Below are positions 36,657 through 47,281 of a stretch of 64,000 bases of DNA, in pieces. The stretch is from Gloeocapsopsis dulcis (GTDB lineage: Bacteria > Cyanobacteriota > Cyanobacteriia > Cyanobacteriales > Chroococcidiopsidaceae). The first letter of the stretch is position 1; every line of letters begins with the position of its first letter. The DNA lies in assembly GCF_032163395.1 (NCBI RefSeq), contig NZ_CP119970.1, positions 124,001 through 188,000 on the forward strand, in the 5' to 3' direction. Made by a program: the position numbers and the translations under genes. Under the pieces are notes generated by a model. That model saw only the letters and a program-made list of their open reading frames with translations. It was not told the origin of the DNA and did not search any database.

Positions 36657-37645
36657 CTGTCAAGTTGGAGTATTTCTCGCCTACATCAGCTCGAAGGGAC
36701 AGAGCTTGCTCGACCGCCGTCTCTACCTGCCTTCGTCTTGGACTAAGGTTCGCCAACGGCGTAAGAAGGCCCACATTCCTAGCAAGGTGAGGTTTGCCAC
36801 GAAAACCAGATTGGCTAAAGGGATATTGTACTCAGCAATCAAAGCTGGGATACATCCGGCATGGTTCGTAGCCGATGAGGTTTATAGTCGGGACGCCGCT
36901 TAGGAGCGATGGCTCGAGCAGGAGGTGAAACAGCCCTATGTACTCACTGTCAATAAGCGACAACCCACTCCGATCAACTTCCAGACCTGTTACGCTGAAG
37001 ACCTGGTTCGCACCGTTCCACCCGAGGGTTGGCAGCGACTTAGTACTGGAGCAGGAACAAAGGGAGAACGGTCTTATGAGTGGGCTCGTGTTGAACTGAG
37101 TTGCCGTCATCTTGAAGGATTCAGTCGTTGGTTTCTCTTCCGCCGTTGCCCTGAACGTTCCAATGACCCAAGTTTTATCAGCTACTATCAGATTTTCGCT
37201 CCGAGCGACACCTCCCTAGAAACCATGGTCGGAGTTGCCGGTCAACGATGGCGAATCGAAGAGTGCTTTCAATTCGCCAAAGATTAACTTGGCTTAGGAG
37301 ATTACGAAGTTCGCTCTTGGACGGGCTGGCATCGTCATATGACCTTGGTTCTAGCGGCACAAGCCTTTCTCTCCGTATTGCGCTATCGGGTTGAACCCCT
37401 GCCAGAGCTCGCAATTCCTCCTTTTTTTTCAACTCCCGTTGGGGTTGGCTCTCTGGCTGCGTTCAAAGCGGTCTGTGGACTCTTGTCCGGCTCAGTCTAG
37501 CAGAACTCAGGCGATGGGTCTGGAGGTTGCTATTTCCTCGCTCTTGATCTTTGGAGTTTATCCTGCATTGGTCTTTCTGGCGCAGGGCTCATCAAGCTTT
37601 AGCTCGCTACCATCACTATCGCAAGCGTGCCCAAGCTCCCTAAAT
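36657..37645 (+). pseudogene. IS701-family transposase remnant
   Basis: Successive pieces match the IS701-like transposase at 56244: LLDRRLYLPSSWT, KVRFATKTRLAKG, PAWFVADEVYSRDAA, QPYVLTVNKRQ, GERSYEWARVEL and GQRWRIEECFQFAKD. In-frame stops occur near 36903 and 37287. The N-terminal third is missing, cut at the IS6 right end. The sequence CTACAACTGTAGT near 37648 matches the IS701-type terminus seen at 56189/57667. Confidence 0.8.
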
Positions 37646-37825
37646 TTATCTACAACTGTAGTGCCAAGGACTTTGGCAGCGAGTTCCAGAACAGTTAGGA
37701 TGTTATACGTTAGATTTAGATATCCTGGAATCAGGATAAGCCGAAGCAAATTCATAATTACAATCGCTTTGCTTAAGTTTTGAATGCTACCTAGAAGCAA
37801 AAAACTGAGCAAGGATAAGCTATTT

Positions 37826-38842
37826 TCATTCTAGAGAAGCTAACCTTTCCAAATCGGCCAACAAGTTCTCCAGGTGCTTTTGCTTTTTCGGGTCATCCCA
37901 GATTTTAGATTTTTTGACTAAGTGATACGCTACATCTATGCGAGTTTTTAGTGGCAAGGGTTTGCCATTACCAGAAATATCATTGGCATTAGAGATCTTA
38001 CTAATACGCTCTTTGATTTGAGCCAGAGATAAGCTTTCGCTGATTGCTACCTCTAATAAGGCTTGCCGTTGAACTTCATCTTTCACTCTTGAGATCGCCT
38101 GAGCTTTTGTATAGGCAATACGACCTTGGCGTAGAGCTTCAAGGAGATCTTCAGGTAACCTGAGTAAGGGCAAGCGGTTTGCTGTGAAGGATTCCCATTC
38201 CATCAGACCCAAGCCATTAAAGACCTCTTTGACAATTTCAGATTCTGAGTTACTGATAACGTTATCAGTAACTCTTCCACCTACAGCATTTTGCATCTTA
38301 TAGAGTAAAGGTGCTACCTCTTGCACAGCAATTCCTAGTTTCAAGGCTAACAATTGCAAAATACCTTCTGTTTCTTCAATTGGATTAAGATCTTCTCTTT
38401 GTAAATTCTCAATTAACGCTAATTGTAATGCTTCTTCATTACTTAATTCGCGTACTACAACAGGTAATTTTGTTAAACCCGCTTCTTTTGCAGCACGATA
38501 GCGTCTTTCTCCTGCTACCAACTCATATCCTCCAGCCAGAAGAGGCCGCAATAGTAGGGGTTCTAAAATGCCATGTTCTTTAACTGACTGGATCAGTTGT
38601 TTCATTTTCTGCGGATCAAAATAGCGGCGCGGCTGCTGCTTTGGTAGGTGAATTTCTTGCAGAGTAACTTGCTGCTTGCCTTCTAAGTTAGCTTCAACTT
38701 CTTGAGCTTCATTTGGCAATTCTTCTTCCACATCTTCTATGTTGAAGTTTAGGATGTCACGTATGTTGAAGTTTAGGATGTCACGGAATTTAGCAACTCT
38801 GATATCGGACTGAGTTTTGCTAGTTCTATCCAATCTCGCCAT
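37826..38842 (-). CDS. parB: ParB/RepB/Spo0J-type partition protein
   Basis: 338 residues. The ParB N-domain shows LQEIHLPKQQPRRYFDPQKMKQLIQSV, then LLAGGYELVAGERRYRAAKEAG (CTP-binding box) and LALIENLQREDLNPIEE. A helix-turn-helix-like region (GRIAYTKAQAISRV, ALLEVAISESLSLAQIKERI) is DNA-binding. It would load on parS sites and work with ParA in plasmid segregation. Its start lies 70 bases inside parA, with GGGAGGT upstream, so translation is coupled. Near the N-terminus the peptide RDILNFNI occurs twice because of a 24-bp tandem duplication. Confidence 0.93.
   Translation of the reverse strand: MARLDRTSKTQSDIRVAKFRDILNFNIRDILNFNIEDVEEELPNEAQEVEANLEGKQQVTLQEIHLPKQQPRRYFDPQKMKQLIQSVKEHGILEPLLLRPLLAGGYELVAGERRYRAAKEAGLTKLPVVVRELSNEEALQLALIENLQREDLNPIEETEGILQLLALKLGIAVQEVAPLLYKMQNAVGGRVTDNVISNSESEIVKEVFNGLGLMEWESFTANRLPLLRLPEDLLEALRQGRIAYTKAQAISRVKDEVQRQALLEVAISESLSLAQIKERISKISNANDISGNGKPLPLKTRIDVAYHLVKKSKIWDDPKKQKHLENLLADLERLASLE
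38739..38786. repeat. 24-bp tandem duplication in the parA/parB overlap region
   Basis: Two adjacent copies of the unit beginning ATGTTGAAGTTTAGGATGTC, differing in the last base. The unit length is a multiple of 3, so parB stays in frame with a repeated octapeptide, and the second copy reaches into the parA 3' end. Confidence 0.9.
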
Positions 38843-39402
38843 GCTTTTTTACCTCCCTTCACACTTTTGACAGGCAACCCTAATGCGGCTGCATCTTTAT
38901 ACACCTTAAGTAATTTAATTCCATGTTTTATCACAGGGTACTCTTTTTCGTGCAGTGCCTTGAAAGCATCTTCCCCATCTTTCTGAGGAGGAGGCGGAAC
39001 CATCGTTAAGAGAACGTAGTAGTTGGTTCCCTTAGGTAAACTTTGGGTAGTCAACGCCATCGCTTTCATAGACAGCGAATCAGGAGTTGTGGGTAGTAGC
39101 AGTAGATCGCATCCTTCAACTAGCTCCTGCATCTCAGCTTCAGCAGGTCGGGCTGGGGTGTCAATAACGACAAAATCAAAGTGATTTTTTGCCATCAGTC
39201 TAGTTGCTGTATTTTCAGTGGCGACATGAAAAGGCAAGTTTTGAGAACTTGCCCACATAGTAGCTGAACGATTTGGGTCAGAATCAATAAGCATAACTCG
39301 TCCATGCTCAGAGAATAGGCAACTCAGACAGATAGCACTAGTTGTTTTTCCTACGCCACCTTTAAAAGAGGTCAAAGTAATAAATTTTGTACTTGATTGC
39401 AC
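38773..39402 (-). CDS. parA: ParA-family partition ATPase
   Basis: 209 residues. Deviant Walker A SFKGGVGKTTSAICLSCLF, then VMLIDSDPNRSATMWA (Walker A') and FDFVVIDTPARPAE (Walker B). The small size and lack of an N-terminal HTH place it with type Ib plasmid ParA proteins. Those position plasmids on the nucleoid with ParB. It is first of a two-gene operon, with parB overlapping its 3' end by 70 bases. The 180 bases upstream, before an IS6 end at 39581, would hold promoter and possibly parS, but I could not recognise a parS palindrome. Confidence 0.93.
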   Translation of the reverse strand: MQSSTKFITLTSFKGGVGKTTSAICLSCLFSEHGRVMLIDSDPNRSATMWASSQNLPFHVATENTATRLMAKNHFDFVVIDTPARPAEAEMQELVEGCDLLLLPTTPDSLSMKAMALTTQSLPKGTNYYVLLTMVPPPPQKDGEDAFKALHEKEYPVIKHGIKLLKVYKDAAALGLPVKSVKGGKKAWRDWIELAKLSPISELLNSVTS

Positions 39403-39580
39403 AAAGATTTTTCTCCTAACGTTACTGCTAAATTTAAAGATTTACATTATTTTGATTTTCACCTATAGAGCTTACAACCAGAATATTGTAAATCCTCAGT
39501 TACCCAACAATGCTCGAGAAAATGCTACTTCTAACCTCTTTTCGGAAACTACACTCAGACGTGTATCCTGTAATATTACT

Positions 39581-40088
39581 GGTTGTGTTGCAAAAACTTT
39601 CTGAGGACAAACAATTCTCATCAAGAGGATTGAATTATGCAGCAACTCCAAAAATTTGAGACACGAATTCTACTTGTGCGCTAATATTCCGTTTGGCAAC
39701 CCCTTTAATTTGCCCTTTACGGATCATATTCATCGCCTCGTAGCCCCGTAGCGTTCGTTGAGCTGTGTTGAATGAGTGAAATCCCATTCCCGGTTTAGTT
39801 AACCGCTTGATAAATCGATGGTCTTGCTCGATGCGGTTGTTGAGATATTTATTTTGCTGTAATTCCACGCTTTGAGGTAACTCTTGTTCAGCTTTCAACT
39901 CATCTATAGCCCTGGGATAAGCGGCATTTTTATCAACATTAATTACTCTTGGTTCAGGAGTGTGAGTTGCTTGCAAAGTTTTACAGAAGAACCGTTTCGC
40001 TGCCGCCGCATCTCGTTTCGCTGTCAATAAAAAATCGGTTGTGTTGCCGTCAGAATCTACTGCTCGATACAAGTGTTTGTCCTTACCT
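39581..40088 (-). pseudogene. IS6-family element, 5' half lost to a group II intron
   Basis: The left IS end GGTTGTGTTGCAAAAACT begins at 39581. The transposase C-terminal 145 residues (YRAVDSDGNTTDFLLTAKRD, VINVDKNAAYP, NRIEQDHRFIKRL) run up to 40072. At about 40088 homology stops within the codons preceding KHLYRAV and group II intron sequence begins. Confidence 0.8.
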
Positions 40089-40145
40089 AAGACGCTTGAT
40101 GTAAGGTTGAGTAGACCGGGGGAGTTTCACCCCCAGTCCCTCCGA

Positions 40146-40179
40146 GAACCGGACGTGAACCTCTCAGCTCATCCGGCTC
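40146..40179 (-). ncRNA. group II intron domain V
   Basis: On the minus strand this 34-base element starts GAGCCGGATGAGCTGAGAGG and ends CGTCCGGTTC, folding into the conserved domain V hairpin with GAGCCG/CGGTTC closing stem. Confidence 0.8.
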
Positions 40180-41175
40180 CTATCACTCAAACCAATCGAG
40201 AATACTCCAAGGTCCCAAGGTATGAAAAGGTGTGGGTTAGCTCGTGCTAAACGGTCTAAATACCGCTTTGCCCGTTGCTTATGACGGGAAAGACGTTTGA
40301 ACTTTCTCCGAACCCACTGAACAAGATACCTATTCACATGGTGCCAAATCTGGCGTAGCGCAGAGGGATAGAAGTGCCCATAGTAGTTGAGCCAACCACG
40401 TAGAATGGGATTGACCATTCTGGAAAGGTCCTCCAGGGTCTTGTCGTTCTGGAGTTGGAGATGCCAACTTTGTATCGTCCGGTTGATTTCCTGCGTGGCT
40501 GCTGGACTGATGGCTGGCAGAAAGTTAGGATGGACGTTGCCACCTCTGTCAACACATCGACGAGGTTGAAACGTGAAGCCGAGAAAGTCGAAGTTGACTA
40601 CCTCGTGCTCCTCCTGCCGATTCCTGTCCTGGCAATAAACGATGCTTGACTTGTCTGGATTAATCTCCAAACCACATTCACGCAATCGTTCAGTTAGTCG
40701 CCTCATGGCGTATTCGGCTTGACGACTACGACAATGCAACAGCCCATCGTCAGCGTAGCGACAAAACGGAATGCTTGGTATCTCTCTTTTGACCCAAGCA
40801 TCAAATGCATAGTGCAGAAATAGATTTGCCAATATCGGACTGACAACACCCCTTTGAGGAGTGCCTTTATTTCGTTGTGTCAACGTCCCATCCGGCTCTT
40901 GCCGAGGTGGCTTCAACCAACGCTCTACATACAACAGAACCCACCGACACTGACAATGATGCTTGAGGGCTTTCATCAACAGGTGGTGATTGATGTTGTC
41001 AAAGAGTCCTCGGATGTCGAACTTGACAACCCAGTCATACTACCAGCAACGTTTTCGCGTTACTGCAATCGCATCATGGGCTGAACGTCCCGGTCTGTAA
41101 CCGGATGAATCTTCGTCAAAAACTGGTTCCAGTATTGGTTCGAGCATCATCTTCACTACCGTTTGCGCAATCCTG
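40164..41175 (-). pseudogene. group II intron reverse transcriptase/maturase, disrupted
   Basis: The frame encodes RT core blocks (VFDEDSSGYRPGRSAHDAI, KFDIRGLFDNINHHLL, QRGVVSPILANLFLHYAFD, CRYADDGLLHC with the YADD active site, INPDKSSIVY) and a GIIM maturase domain (NPILRGWLNYYGHF). An in-frame TAG after KRCW at about 41040 breaks it, and the N-terminal RT0-RT1 blocks are missing at the IS6 junction. The last codons overlap domain V. Confidence 0.85.
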
Positions 41176-41290
41176 GATTCTGTCGCAAGAATTTTTAATG
41201 ATGAATGATCGGCATTATTCATATTGTTTTATGCAGCAATTTCAAAGATTGATTCAATAAACCTTGCTTGAGATACACTGTCCCCTCGAC
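41176..41290 (-). mobile_element. 3' end remnant of an IS6 element
   Basis: Matches the last 115 bases of the 8631 copy (GATTCTGTCGCAAGAATT end, then codons for SQARFIESIFEIAA). The matching 5' part lies at 44670-44918 in the same orientation, so one IS6 copy has been split and lost about 470 internal bases, with 3.4 kb of other sequence in between. Confidence 0.8.
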
Positions 41291-41484
41291 TCAGATCTTG
41301 CACCAAGTCTCAAAAGATGGGAGAAAAGCGATTATCTTAAATGTCAAGCATGTAGTGAGATTGCAAAATATCATAGACATGTCACTGGATGAAAAGAACT
41401 CAGCACAACCTATCAACCTTTAAATCGATGCAAGAGCCTTGACGAACAGATACAGATAGCTAAATGTTAAAGACAGCTTAACCG
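41291..41484. other. flank of IS110 with a short coding-like remnant
   Basis: A plus-strand open stretch (RWEKSDYLKCQACSEIAKYH) ends at about 41391 with two Cys; origin unknown. The rest may be the 3' non-coding end of the IS110 element. Confidence 0.35.
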
Positions 41485-42640
<1,156 letters not shown>

Positions 42641-42652
42641 AATGCAAGAACG

Positions 42653-43360
42653 ATGTCAACCATCCTTGCCCACGCCCAAGGGTTAGTTTACACTCTGCTG
42701 GGTTTGATGCCGAGTCACTACCAACGAGATAGCCTGCAAGCAATATTGGGTTTATTTCTACAAGCGCAGGGGCATCCTCTGCCGCAGCAGTGTCAAGCAA
42801 AATCTGCCAGCGCAGGAAGTCGGTTTCTCAACGTCTATCCTTGGTCAACTCGTGGTTTGATTCGGGAAAGTCGCCGAATTGTCATCCAGCAAATCTTATC
42901 CCAGCCAAGAGTAGGGCGCAGACTGACACTACAGGTAATTATCGATCTCACCACAATAGAAAAACGCGGTAAGTTTAGCGGACTCAATGGACTGGTACGA
43001 GTGTATCATGGCAAGCGCGGATTACACTTAGTGGTAGCGTATTTAGTCGTGGGGCAGTGGCGTGTTCCTTGGAGTTTTCGCGTCTACCGAGGCAAAAACA
43101 CACCTTCACCTGCACAATTAGGATTAAAGCTAGTGCGCGGCTTACCCAAAGTACTCACCAAACACTTTCAAGTTTTAATTCTCGTTGATACTGCTTTTGG
43201 CAGCATCGAGTTTTTAACGGCAATTCGCAAACTAAAATTTCATGCCATTGCTGGAGTCCGGTATGATCGTCAGCTACAAGATGGGCGCAGCTTGAGACAA
43301 TTACACAAACGAGGACAACAGGTGCGACTAGTAGTGCACCAACTTAATTTTGACAAGTAA
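42653..43360 (+). pseudogene. IS4/IS701-like transposase, 3'-truncated
   Basis: About 235 residues: GLVYTLLGLMPSHYQRDSLQA, LQVIIDLTTIEKRGKFSGL (first Asp), GLHLVVAYLVVGQWRVPWSF, LILVDTAFGSIEFL (second Asp). It stops after HQLNFDK where an IS630 element begins, so the Glu-bearing C-terminus is missing. It is a different family from the transposase at 56244. Confidence 0.75.
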
Positions 43361-43401
43361 AAAGTTGTTTGAGAGTATGAGAAAAATGCCCTCAAAAAGC
43401 C

Positions 43402-44653
43402 ATGCTAGTTAAATATGCAGTTAAATTAACTGAAGAAGAACGTGACGAGCTACTCAACTTAACTAAAAAAGGCAAAAATTCCTCGCGTGTATTTAAACGC
43501 TCACAGATTCTATTGTTAGCCGATGAAGGTTATCAGGATCAGGAAATTGCAGACATCTTGAAAGTAGGAGAGTCAACTATTCACCGCACTAGGCAAAGAT
43601 ATGTCGAACAAGGAGTCGGTTTAGCCTTAGGGGAACGTCCTCGTCCAGGAAGACCAGGAAAACTTAGCCCTCAAGCTGAAGCTCTGCTGATAGCGAAGGC
43701 TTGTTCTGACCCACCAGAGGGACGCAATTGTTGGACTATGCAATTGTTGGCTAACTCTTGAGTAACTCTTGATGTAGTAGAGAGCATTTCTGATGAAACA
43801 GTTCGCATGACACTGAAAAAAACAAAATCAAACCTAGGCTCAAACAACAATGGTGCATTCCACAAATAGATGCAGAATATGTGTATCGGATGGAAGACTT
43901 ATTGTATTTATATGCTGAACCTGTTCACCCCTTTGACCCAATAGTATGTTTTGATGAAAGACCCTACCAATTATTAGCTGATGTCAAAGAACCTTTCCTA
44001 GTAAAACCAGGTATGTGTATCGGATGGAAGACTTATTGTATTTATATGCTGAACCTGTTCACCCCTTTGACCCAATAGTATGTTTTGATGAAAGACCCTA
44101 CCAATTATTAGCTGATGTCAAAGAACCTTTCCTAGTAAAACCAGGACAGCCAGTCCGGGTTGACTATGAATACTCACGCCAAGGAACTGGAAACTTATTC
44201 ATCTATTATGCTTTGCACTATGGCTGGCGGCACGTCGAAGTCACTCCCACCCGCACTAAACAAGACTTCGCCTATCAGATGAAGGCAATGGTTGATCTCC
44301 ATTTTCCTAGAGCTTACAAGATTCGAGTTGTTTTAGACAATCTCAACACTCATCATCCCTCTGCTTTGGATGCGACCTTCCCCCCAACCGAAGCTAGAAG
44401 AATTCTTGAGCGTTTAGAATTTCATTACACCCCTAAGCATGGTAGCTGGTTAAACCAAGTTGAGATTGAAATCTCAGTTTTATCTCGTCAATGCTTAGAA
44501 CGACGCATTCCTGATGTTGAAACTTTACGCCAAGAAATTGCCGCCTGGCAGCAACAACGTAATCAACAAAAAGCTAAGATTGATTGGCGCTTTGCTGCTA
44601 CTGATGCCAGAGCGAAATTTCAACGTTCATATCCTCCTACTTCTCTGTCATAA
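43402..44653 (+). pseudogene. IS630-family transposase with internal duplication and stop
   Basis: The HTH part (VKLTEEERDELLNLTKKGK, EIADILKVGESTIHRTRQR) is followed by a stop after MQLLANS. The DDE part is in another frame (PIVCFDERPYQLL, VVLDNLNTHHPSAL, TPKHGSWLNQVEIEIS). A run CTGAAAAAAAC near 43813 corresponds to the slippery site of related elements. A 134-bp tandem duplication further destroys the frame. Element ends are roughly 43345 and 44657, with TTTTGACAAG and CTCTGTCATAA-like termini. Confidence 0.85.
43878..44145. repeat. 134-bp tandem duplication
   Basis: 43878-44011 is repeated directly as 44012-44145, covering the codons for YRMEDLLYLYAEPVHPFDP to the start of the DDE domain. 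The unit is not a multiple of 3, so it shifts the transposase frame. Confidence 0.9.
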
Positions 44654-44669
44654 CTTTCGTGGTGGACTA

Positions 44670-44918
44670 CTAGTTCTGGTGCATATTTCAACACCCATCG
44701 GTTAATCGTCGGGTGATCCACCTCTACCCCTCGTTCCTGCATCATCTCCTCTAAATCTCGGTAGCTGAGAGAGTAACGGCAATACCAGCGAACATTGAGC
44801 AGGATGATTTCGGGCAAAAAGTGCCGCCACTTAAACAGAGTCTGAGTAGACATCAGAGGCGCAGAAGGCAAGGTTTGGACTATTTACCTTACCACCCACT
44901 AGTTTTTGCAACACAACC
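44670..44918 (-). mobile_element. 5' end remnant of an IS6 element
   Basis: Identical or nearly so to the 5' end of the 8631 copy: codons for MSTQTLFKWRHFLPEIILL to NRWVLKYAPEL and the terminus TTTTTGCAACACAACC. It is the partner of the remnant at 41176-41290. On its right it truncates a cytochrome P450 gene. Confidence 0.85.
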
Positions 44919-45083
44919 CTAAGATAGTAGGCGTCCTAGTATATTAGTTCTAACGATATTGCCATATTTGTCGTGGCGCTTTTTTGCAAATTGGGGATCG
45001 CGTAGCAAGCTTAGCATTTCTCCAATTACAGGGAAACTGAAATTTCCTGGAGGTAATGGCGCAAGGAGTCGATTGTAAGGCAT
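44919..45083 (-). pseudogene. cytochrome P450 (CYP120-like) N-terminal fragment
   Basis: From the ATG at 45083 the frame encodes about 54 residues: MPYNRLLAPLPPGNFSFPVI, then EMLSLLRDPQFAKKRHDKYG and a NIVRTNILGR segment. The proline-rich LPPGNF-P-IGE and RDPQFAKKRHDKYG patterns are those of CYP120-type P450s. It is cut off by the IS6 end; the heme-binding part is absent. The start lies 3 bases from the end of the upstream plasmid gene. Confidence 0.75.
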
Positions 45084-45085
45084 AC

Positions 45086-46213
45086 TCAAGTATTATCAGA
45101 ATTGATTTTGTAATATTCTTCCATAAAGGAAAGGAACTTGTCTTCCAAGTCGGTTAAGTAAGTTTGTCTTCCTAATGATTCGAGCATTGTGTAAGCCGCG
45201 CGGTCGAGTAATCCAATATCTCGCAATCGCCGAATGCGTTTGAGAGTCTGAGGAAGTTGACGCCGCGCATCAAGTTCCTCAAGTGGTTGAAGGTTTTCTG
45301 GTTTCACAAGTATTGTTGCGTCGTGAACTTCAACGGTTATTGTAAAGTCATTTATGCTCTTAGCGATCGCCCAGCAGCTATTATATTTGCGCTCTGCTCC
45401 CTCTAAGCGAGACAGAGTAAAGACATCTCCAATTTTACAGAACTCGTCCCCCTGAACTAACGGTTTTGCTTTAAGCTTTTCGACAATGCTTTTAACAATG
45501 CGGCTAGAAGGAACTTTGCCATCTGCAAGTTCTACTGCTTTGTACCAAATTTCTCTCTGCTCAACTGGTTCCAGTTGCGTCAAGGGTCTTACTTGGCGCT
45601 CTGATGTTGGTAAAATTTGCGCGATGTTCATCTCTGAACTTTTTTGTGCGCCATTGGCGCACAAATTCTCTACTACTGATGCAGCATTTATCAGTTGGTA
45701 AGAGTGGCGACGATGATATCCAAACCGCTCTTGACAATATTCCTCAAAAGTTTTGTGCGTACTGCGATACAGGCGTTTATCTCGTAATTCCCTTAACGCT
45801 GCACCCGCTTCGTAAAATGCTCTCTCAACTTTTAACTCTAGTCGATGGCGCTCTAAGGCTTCTTCTTCAGTCAGTCCGTCTTCTACCAAAACTTCAATAT
45901 TTGAAGAGAGTGCGTCGCAACAGGGGTTACTAATAGGACAATCTAGGAGGACTAGTGGTTGGTTTGCGCCGTCAATGACTTCCAAGTCAAGCGGGTTGCA
46001 CGAACGTATTTTGGAAGTCTCGCGATCGCTATCGAAATCCACCCACACTTCGGGTAAAGCAAACCCTAGATTGATTTGTTGAAAACTACCTTGCTCGCCT
46101 GTTAGTCGATGCACAACGCGATCGCCTTTTCTTAACCTTTTTGCCGCAACTAAACGAGCTTCATAGGTATCAGTACTGTTATCAGCACGAGATTTGGATT
46201 TAATTTTAGGCAT
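45086..46213 (-). CDS. conserved cyanobacterial plasmid protein
   Basis: 375 residues with no enzymatic motif that I recognise. An N-terminal SH3-like stretch (LRKGDRVVHRLTGEQGSF, EVWVDFDSD) precedes a helical region (AFYEAGAALRELRDKRLYRS, KTFEEYCQERFGYHRRHSYQLINAA) that resembles the DNA-binding helical segment of phage and plasmid proteins with the EEYC-ERFG motif. The C-terminus has a second beta stretch (GDVFTLSRLEGAERKYNSCW). It lies 36 bases after the winged-helix gene and is probably part of the same replication or maintenance operon. Confidence 0.7.
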   Translation of the reverse strand: MPKIKSKSRADNSTDTYEARLVAAKRLRKGDRVVHRLTGEQGSFQQINLGFALPEVWVDFDSDRETSKIRSCNPLDLEVIDGANQPLVLLDCPISNPCCDALSSNIEVLVEDGLTEEEALERHRLELKVERAFYEAGAALRELRDKRLYRSTHKTFEEYCQERFGYHRRHSYQLINAASVVENLCANGAQKSSEMNIAQILPTSERQVRPLTQLEPVEQREIWYKAVELADGKVPSSRIVKSIVEKLKAKPLVQGDEFCKIGDVFTLSRLEGAERKYNSCWAIAKSINDFTITVEVHDATILVKPENLQPLEELDARRQLPQTLKRIRRLRDIGLLDRAAYTMLESLGRQTYLTDLEDKFLSFMEEYYKINSDNT

Positions 46214-46249
46214 GATAACTTAAGGTTGTATTTATTTTCGACTCAATCT

Positions 46250-47278
46250 CTAAGCTGCATTTGACTCAAGGTAAATAGTTTGAGCGATTGCCTCGATTTC
46301 TGACCAAGAGAGACTTCGCACTTCACTCCACAAACGCTGTACCCCATTGACGAAGTAGATTGCAATATCTCCATTACTGGAGTGCGAGTAAGACATCAAA
46401 CGGCGGCGAGTCGCTTCATCTGCCCACTCCTTCCATCCACCTCCAGGTCTAGTAGGAGTTGGTTTTAGACCTTTTTTGACCGCAGAGATAAATAAACCTA
46501 GCCCTGGTTTATTCTTCCAAGTAGCCATAGCTTGCTTGAAGTAACCAAACGCATCCTCGATATTGTTGGGATGTTGTTCTAGAGCAGCAGTTAGGTTGGG
46601 ATTAATGCGCAAACTCTTAATAGGTTCATTAACAAGTCGTGCTAATTCTTCCCACGGTATAAGCGCTACAAAAAATGTAGCGCTCGAGGTTTTGCAGCGG
46701 ACAGATGAAGATGTTGAAGATGGGTGTACTGCTTGTGCGAGTAAAACTTTTGTTTCTTCAACCAGCGATCGAAAAATGGGGACAAGCGTACTTTGCACTA
46801 ACCCAGTGAGGTGTTCGGTTAGCAATTGCGTTTGGCTAGTAGTTCCTACTCGCTCAGCTTTCTCCACTCCCTCACTAACAGACACACTGTGAGGGGTTAG
46901 GGGAGAATAACTTACTTTATTAGGAATACTTTCATTGGGAATACCTTCGTCTCTCGAATTTAGTAGAGGTGGGGGTATTAGCTCTGATAGTACTCCTCGA
47001 TTACTTTGAGTAGGGGTGTTATTTTTACCAGGGGTATTATTTTGAGTAGGGGTAAGTGCTTTCTCTTGAAAACTTTGCTCAACACGGGGAACCCGCGCAC
47101 GCAAGTTTTCGCTGCGTAATTCGGATAAACGTTCAGGTACTACCCACTCGGATTGAGGTTTTGGGCGATACAGTGTAGTACGTCCAGGACGCTCAATGCT
47201 TTCAATAAGTCCAGCCGCCGCGAGTAATTGCAAAGCTTTTCTTACCCGATTATTAGTCATGCCACAAGAGTCTGCCAT
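46250..47278 (-). pseudogene. plasmid winged-helix replication-type protein, 3' part (separated from its 5' end)
   Basis: 342 residues remain, starting inside a winged helix (MADSCGMTNNRVRKALQLLAAAGLIESIERPGRTTLY), then a long low-complexity linker rich in Thr/Asn/Pro, and a C-terminal helical domain (NNIEDAFGYFKQAMATWKNKPGLGLF, GGWKEWADEATRRRLM). The first helix of the winged domain is encoded at 49119-49273 on the other strand. Joining the two gives VPK-MADSC in frame. The body could still be expressed from this Met but would lack a proper start region. A replication-initiator or DnaD-like role is inferred. Confidence 0.75.
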
Positions 47279-47281
47279 CTT

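Larger units (their letters stand above)
40089..41175 (-). mobile_element. group II intron, 5'-truncated
   Basis: It contains a domain V hairpin at its 3' end, a domain VI-like stem (GGGGGTGAAACTCCCCC) just after it, and most of an intron-encoded reverse transcriptase. The 5' ribozyme domains I-III are absent because the element ends at an IS6 remnant at 41176. It interrupted the IS6 copy at 39581. Confidence 0.8.

Noticed and set aside
39403-39580. parS site upstream of parA
   Set aside because: No palindrome resembling TGTTTCACGTGAAACA or a clear repeated iteron was seen.
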